Positions 6,313-9,109 of a stretch of 9,109 nt of DNA are shown here, piece after piece. Below the pieces are notes generated by a model. The model did no database searches. It was not told the DNA's origin and worked only from the letters and a program-made list of their open reading frames with translations. The stretch is from Miltoncostaeales bacterium (GTDB lineage: Bacteria; Actinomycetota; Thermoleophilia; Miltoncostaeales; Miltoncostaeaceae), in NCBI GenBank assembly GCA_030829765.1, contig JAUROO010000019.1, positions 1-9,109 of the forward strand, read 5' to 3'. The position numbers were made by a program, and so were the translations under genes. The first letter of the stretch is position 1, and each line of letters opens with the position of its first letter.

Positions 6313-7661
6313 GCGCGCTGCGCGCAGGGTCGCTGCTGATGCGCAAGGACCTGCGCGTGCTCGTGCGAAGCCGCGCGCTGCTCGCGGTGCTGATCGGCTA
6401 CCCGGTGGTCATCGCCATCCTGCTGGCCATCGCTCTGTCGGGGGGGGACCGACGGCCCACAGTGGCGTTTGTCAACCTCGATGCGGCGTCGGGCCGCACG
6501 GTGCAGGTGGGCGACGAGCGCCTTTCTATCGAGGACTACGCGACGCGCCTGGAGGACGACGTGGACCTCGTGCGGCTCGACCCCGCGCAGGCCCAGGATG
6601 CCCTCGCCGATGGCCGCGTGAGCGCCGTGCTCACCGTGCCGCGGGGGTTCATCGCCGATCTCCAGTCGGGGCTGAAGCCGCCCGTGCTGCAACTGGCCAC
6701 CAACCCGCGCTCACCCATTGAGGCGCAGGCCATCGAGCGCAACCTGGAGTCGGGGGTCTTCCGTCTGAACCAGGCGCTGGCATCGGCCTACGTGGCGCAG
6801 GTGCTGAACCTCGTGGACCTGATCCAGGACGGCGGGACCGTGGGCATCTTCGGGCGGGCCGGCACGCTGCTGGGCCTCGCGCAGAGCGACCGCGCGCTGC
6901 GCCAGGTGCAGGCCCAGTTGCGCGCCGACGGGCGCGGCGGCCTGGCCGACCGGCTCGACCCGCTGCGCGACTACATCACGGGCGTCGGTGACAACCTGGA
7001 GCTGGCGAAGCCCGCGGCCCAGGCCATCGCGAGCCCGATCCGGCTGGACATCCGCGAGGGCGCGCCCGGGCGCGAGCCGCTGAGCGCGCTGGGCATCGCG
7101 GGCGCCCTGGTCGTGGGCATCGGGCTCGTGGGCGTGCTGCTGGCAGCCGCCCTGCTGTCCGCCGAGCGCGAGGACCGGGTGCTGTCCCGGCTCGGCCGCG
7201 GCCTCGTGGGGCCGGGCACGATCATCGCGCAGAAGGCCCTGCTCGCCGCCGTTGCCTGCACCGCCGTGGGCTACGTGCTGCTCGGGGTGGTGGCGCTTAC
7301 GACATCGGTGGCGGTGGGACGCTGGCTGCTGTGGCTGCCCGCCCTCCTGCTCGCGGGCCTGGCGTCCGGGGCCTTCGGACTGCTGGTGGGGGCGCTTGCC
7401 CGCGAGACCCGCACGGCGCTCCTCGCGGGCCTCATGATCGCCCTGCCGCTCGCGGTCATCGCGCTCATCCCGGGCAATGACATCGCCTACTGGGCCAGCG
7501 CACTCGCCGGGTTCGGCCCGGCCGCACGCACCTTCCAGGGGCTGCTGGTGGACCCCGAGGTGGCGTCATCCACCTACGCCGGCATGGGCATCCTGGCCGT
7601 GGTGGCACTGGTATACGGGGTGGCGGCGCGCGTGGCGCTGGGCCGCCGCATGCACTCCTAG
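6309..7661 (+). CDS. ABC-2 type transporter permease
   Basis: The 450-residue membrane protein begins within the stop of the ATPase gene (ATGA). It has the ABC-2 (PF12698-like) layout: a cytoplasmic amphipathic start containing MRKDLRVLVRSR, TM1 at about 22-44, a large extracytoplasmic domain at about 45-258, then five membrane segments near 259-284, 308-331, 338-362, 369-388 and 423-443. The outer domain includes VSAVLTVPRGFIADL and a helical AIERNLESGVFRLNQAL stretch, as in NatB-type permeases. With the upstream ATPase it would form a 2+2 exporter in the cytoplasmic membrane, the permease acting as a homodimer because no second permease is encoded here. The substrate is unknown; the family exports drugs, lipids, polysaccharides or peptides. 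The stop is the TAG of a CTAG shared with the convergent aat gene. Confidence 0.9.
   Translation: MSALRAGSLLMRKDLRVLVRSRALLAVLIGYPVVIAILLAIALSGGDRRPTVAFVNLDAASGRTVQVGDERLSIEDYATRLEDDVDLVRLDPAQAQDALADGRVSAVLTVPRGFIADLQSGLKPPVLQLATNPRSPIEAQAIERNLESGVFRLNQALASAYVAQVLNLVDLIQDGGTVGIFGRAGTLLGLAQSDRALRQVQAQLRADGRGGLADRLDPLRDYITGVGDNLELAKPAAQAIASPIRLDIREGAPGREPLSALGIAGALVVGIGLVGVLLAAALLSAEREDRVLSRLGRGLVGPGTIIAQKALLAAVACTAVGYVLLGVVALTTSVAVGRWLLWLPALLLAGLASGAFGLLVGALARETRTALLAGLMIALPLAVIALIPGNDIAYWASALAGFGPAARTFQGLLVDPEVASSTYAGMGILAVVALVYGVAARVALGRRMHS
7658..7661. other. Second CTAG shared by convergent stop codons
   Basis: The permease ends with TAG at 7659-7661 and the aat gene ends with the complement of 7658-7660, also TAG. 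It is the same four-base arrangement as at 2742-2745. No terminator hairpin with a T-run is present on either side. Confidence 0.9.
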
Positions 7662-8239
7662 CCGCCCGCCCCGGAAAGGGCACGGGCCAGCAGGCCCAGG
7701 TACTCCGCGTGCGGCACCTGCCGCGCGCCGAAGCGCTCCACGTGCGGCGAGGCCACCTGCACGTCGATCACGACCGTGCCCATGTCCTGCGCCAGGGAGA
7801 GCAGCCCGGCGAGGGCGGCGTTGCCGCCGTCGGGTCGGTGGTGGAACATGCTCTCCGCGCTCATGGCACGGCCGATCCACACCCCGAAAAGGCCGCCGGC
7901 CAGCACATCGCCGTCCCAGGCCTCCACGCTGTGCGCCACTCCCACGCGATGGAGCGCCTCGTACGCCGCCGCCAGGCGCGGCGTCAACCACATGCCATCC
8001 CGATCCCCGCCGCAGGCCGACACCACGCGCGGAAACGCGGTGTCCACGCGCACCCGGTACCCGCGCCTGCGGAGCATGCGGCGGACCGTCGCAGGCACGC
8101 GCGCCTCCGACGGCAGGATCACCGCGCGGGGATCGGCCAGGTACCACCCCACCGGCCCCGCGGCGCCCACTTCGTCCATCGGAAACAAGCCCTGCAGGTA
8201 CCCCTGCACCATCTCGGTGGGGTTCGGCCCTTCCGCCAC
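7658..8239 (-). CDS. aat: Leucyl/phenylalanyl-tRNA--protein transferase
   Basis: The 193-residue cytoplasmic enzyme transfers Leu or Phe from aminoacyl-tRNA to proteins with N-terminal Arg or Lys, marking them for ClpS/ClpAP-type degradation (the bacterial N-end rule). Recognisable motifs in order are YLQGLFPM at 14-21; WYLADPRAVILP at 32-43; the WLTPRLAAAYEALHRVGVAHSVEAW block with Trp84, His103 and Glu106; GGLFGVWIGRAMSAESMF ending at Phe132; and VIDVQ with Asp159 and Gln161, matching the Asp/Gln pair proposed to be catalytic in the Escherichia coli enzyme. SPHVERFGAR follows. It is shorter than the roughly 234-residue E. coli protein, mainly at the N-terminus. The usual DASK after ESMF is DGGN here (137-140). 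The GTG start lies seven bases after a minus-strand TATCGT. The gene is divergent from hemB and convergent with the permease. Confidence 0.93.
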   Translation of the reverse strand: MAEGPNPTEMVQGYLQGLFPMDEVGAAGPVGWYLADPRAVILPSEARVPATVRRMLRRRGYRVRVDTAFPRVVSACGGDRDGMWLTPRLAAAYEALHRVGVAHSVEAWDGDVLAGGLFGVWIGRAMSAESMFHHRPDGGNAALAGLLSLAQDMGTVVIDVQVASPHVERFGARQVPHAEYLGLLARALSGAGG

Positions 8240-8240
8240 G

Positions 8241-8262
8241 CGGGCGACGATACACTCGCCCG
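8241..8262. promoter_or_regulatory. Candidate bidirectional promoter between aat and hemB with dyad symmetry
   Basis: The gap between the two divergent GTG starts contains a perfect inverted repeat, CGGGCGA (8241-8247) and TCGCCCG (8256-8262), around an 8-base spacer. Two TANNNT hexamers overlap at its centre: TACACT on the plus strand (8251-8256) and TATCGT on the minus strand (8247-8252). They share the TA at 8251-8252 and are exact mirror positions about the dyad axis. With each first T as -12, transcription would start near 8263 (plus) and 8240 (minus), within one or two bases of the hemB and aat start codons. Both transcripts would be leaderless. TGAACC at 8275-8270 (minus), 17 bases upstream of the aat -10, is a weak -35 candidate. 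Confidence 0.45.
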
Positions 8263-8264
8263 TG

Positions 8265-9109
8265 GTGCAGGTTCACGCCACACACGCGCACGCGGGCGCC
8301 GGGGCATTCCCGGCCGTCCGCCACCGCAGGCTCCGCCGCACGGAGGGCATCCGCCGCATGGTGCGCGAGGCCGTGCCGCGGCCCGAGCAGCTGGTGCTGC
8401 CCATGTTCGCGGTGGAGGGCACCGGCGTCCGGCAGCCCGTGGACGCGCTGCCCGGCGTCGCGCGCATGTCGCCCGACCTGCTCGCCGACGCAGCCCGCGT
8501 GGCGCACCGGGCGGGCATCGGCGGCGTGCTGCTGTTCGGCGTGACCGACCGCAAGGACGCGCAGGCGTCATCGGCCCATGCCGCCGACGGTGCGGTGCAG
8601 CAGGCCGTGCGGGCGGTCAAGGTGGCCGCCCCGGATCTCGTGGTGATCACCGACGTCTGCCTGTGCGCGTACACCGACCACGGGCACTGCGGCCTGCTGG
8701 ACGACCACGGCGAGGTCGCGAACGACCCCTCGCTCGACGTGCTGGCGCGCGTTGCGGTGAGCCACGCCGTTGCCGGCGCCGACGTGGTGGCGCCGAGCGA
8801 CATGATGGATGGCCGGGTGGGCGCCATCCGCGCGGGCCTCGACGCCGCTGGGCACGAGGACACGGCGATCATGGCCTACTCCGCCAAGTACGCATCGGCC
8901 TTCTACGGCCCCTTCCGCGAGGCGGCGGGCTCGGCCCCCGGCCACGGCGACCGGCGCGGGTACCAGATGGACCCCGCCAACGGCCGCGAGGCCGTGCGCG
9001 AGGCAAGGGAGGACGAGGCCGAGGGTGCCGACATGGTGATGGTGAAGCCCGCGGCCACCTACCTGGACGTCATCCGCGACGTCCGGGAGGCCACCGACCT
9101 CCCCCTCGC
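8265..9109 (+). CDS. hemB: Porphobilinogen synthase (delta-aminolevulinic acid dehydratase), N-terminal part
   Basis: The first 281 codons are present with no stop; the gene continues beyond the window (family length about 325-335). HemB condenses two 5-aminolevulinate molecules to porphobilinogen, an early step of heme, siroheme and cobalamin synthesis, in the cytoplasm as an octamer. Visible features are RRLRRTEGIRRMVREA near the start; a zinc-type cysteine site DVCLCAYTDHGHCG with Cys132, Cys134 and Cys142 (the 2 and 8 spacing of the zinc enzymes); APSDMMDGRVGAIR; and both Schiff-base lysines, Lys208 in YSAKYASAFYGPFR and Lys261 in MVMVKPA. This is therefore a zinc-dependent rather than the Asp-rich magnesium form. 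Two adjacent in-frame GTG codons (8262 and 8265) are possible starts; residues are numbered from 8265. Either is consistent with a leaderless start after TACACT. No Shine-Dalgarno is seen. Confidence 0.95.
   Translation, partial: MQVHATHAHAGAGAFPAVRHRRLRRTEGIRRMVREAVPRPEQLVLPMFAVEGTGVRQPVDALPGVARMSPDLLADAARVAHRAGIGGVLLFGVTDRKDAQASSAHAADGAVQQAVRAVKVAAPDLVVITDVCLCAYTDHGHCGLLDDHGEVANDPSLDVLARVAVSHAVAGADVVAPSDMMDGRVGAIRAGLDAAGHEDTAIMAYSAKYASAFYGPFREAAGSAPGHGDRRGYQMDPANGREAVREAREDEAEGADMVMVKPAATYLDVIRDVREATDLPL

Noticed and set aside
7684..7697. Small hairpin GGGCC-AGCA-GGCCC just past the permease stop, as a terminator
   Set aside because: Five-base stem, no T-run, and inside aat; such stems arise by chance in this base composition.
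7477..8544. Plus-strand open frame of 355 codons spanning the permease end, aat and the hemB start
   Set aside because: Pro/Arg/Ala-rich shadow; it competes with three motif-supported frames, including the real hemB frame that starts at 8262/8265.

Overview
This window is a very GC-rich, densely packed stretch of bacterial chromosome with housekeeping and envelope genes. No mobile element, CRISPR array, rRNA or tRNA gene is visible. The base composition, frequent GTG starts, near-absence of Shine-Dalgarno sequences, -10-like hexamers abutting start codons and a CtpE-type P-type ATPase all suggest an actinobacterium. A deep-branching class such as Thermoleophilia is my guess; that placement is inference.

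Layout, left to right. (1) The 3' end of an aminoglycoside phosphotransferase/choline-kinase-fold gene (+). (2) A complete CtpE-like cation P-type ATPase (+). (3) A convergent minus-strand pair: a degenerate, membrane-anchored M23/LytM-like protein followed without a gap by a YmdB/TIGR00282 metallophosphoesterase. (4) Divergent from that pair, a plus-strand transcription unit of an AI-2E-family membrane protein, an ABC ATPase and an ABC-2 type permease; the last two overlap by ATGA. (5) A convergent minus-strand leucyl/phenylalanyl-tRNA-protein transferase (aat). (6) Divergent from aat, the 5' part of hemB (porphobilinogen synthase), which runs off the right edge.

The genes fall into several units rather than one pathway: cation transport, 2',3'-cyclic nucleotide phosphodiesterase-type signalling next to a cell-wall-fold protein, membrane export, N-end-rule protein turnover and tetrapyrrole synthesis. 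Both convergent gene pairs end on the same self-complementary CTAG, so each pair overlaps by four bases. Four of the five visible transcription-unit heads have a TANNNT hexamer placed so that transcription would begin within about two bases of the start codon, as in leaderless mRNAs. The aat-hemB gap is only about 22-25 bp and holds two overlapping, mirror-placed -10 elements inside a perfect 7-bp inverted repeat.

I looked for a new defence, biosynthetic or mobile system and do not see one. The points most worth a second look are the bidirectional aat-hemB promoter, the M23-like protein lacking most zinc-site residues, and the ABC ATPase with replaced signature, D-loop and H-loop residues.
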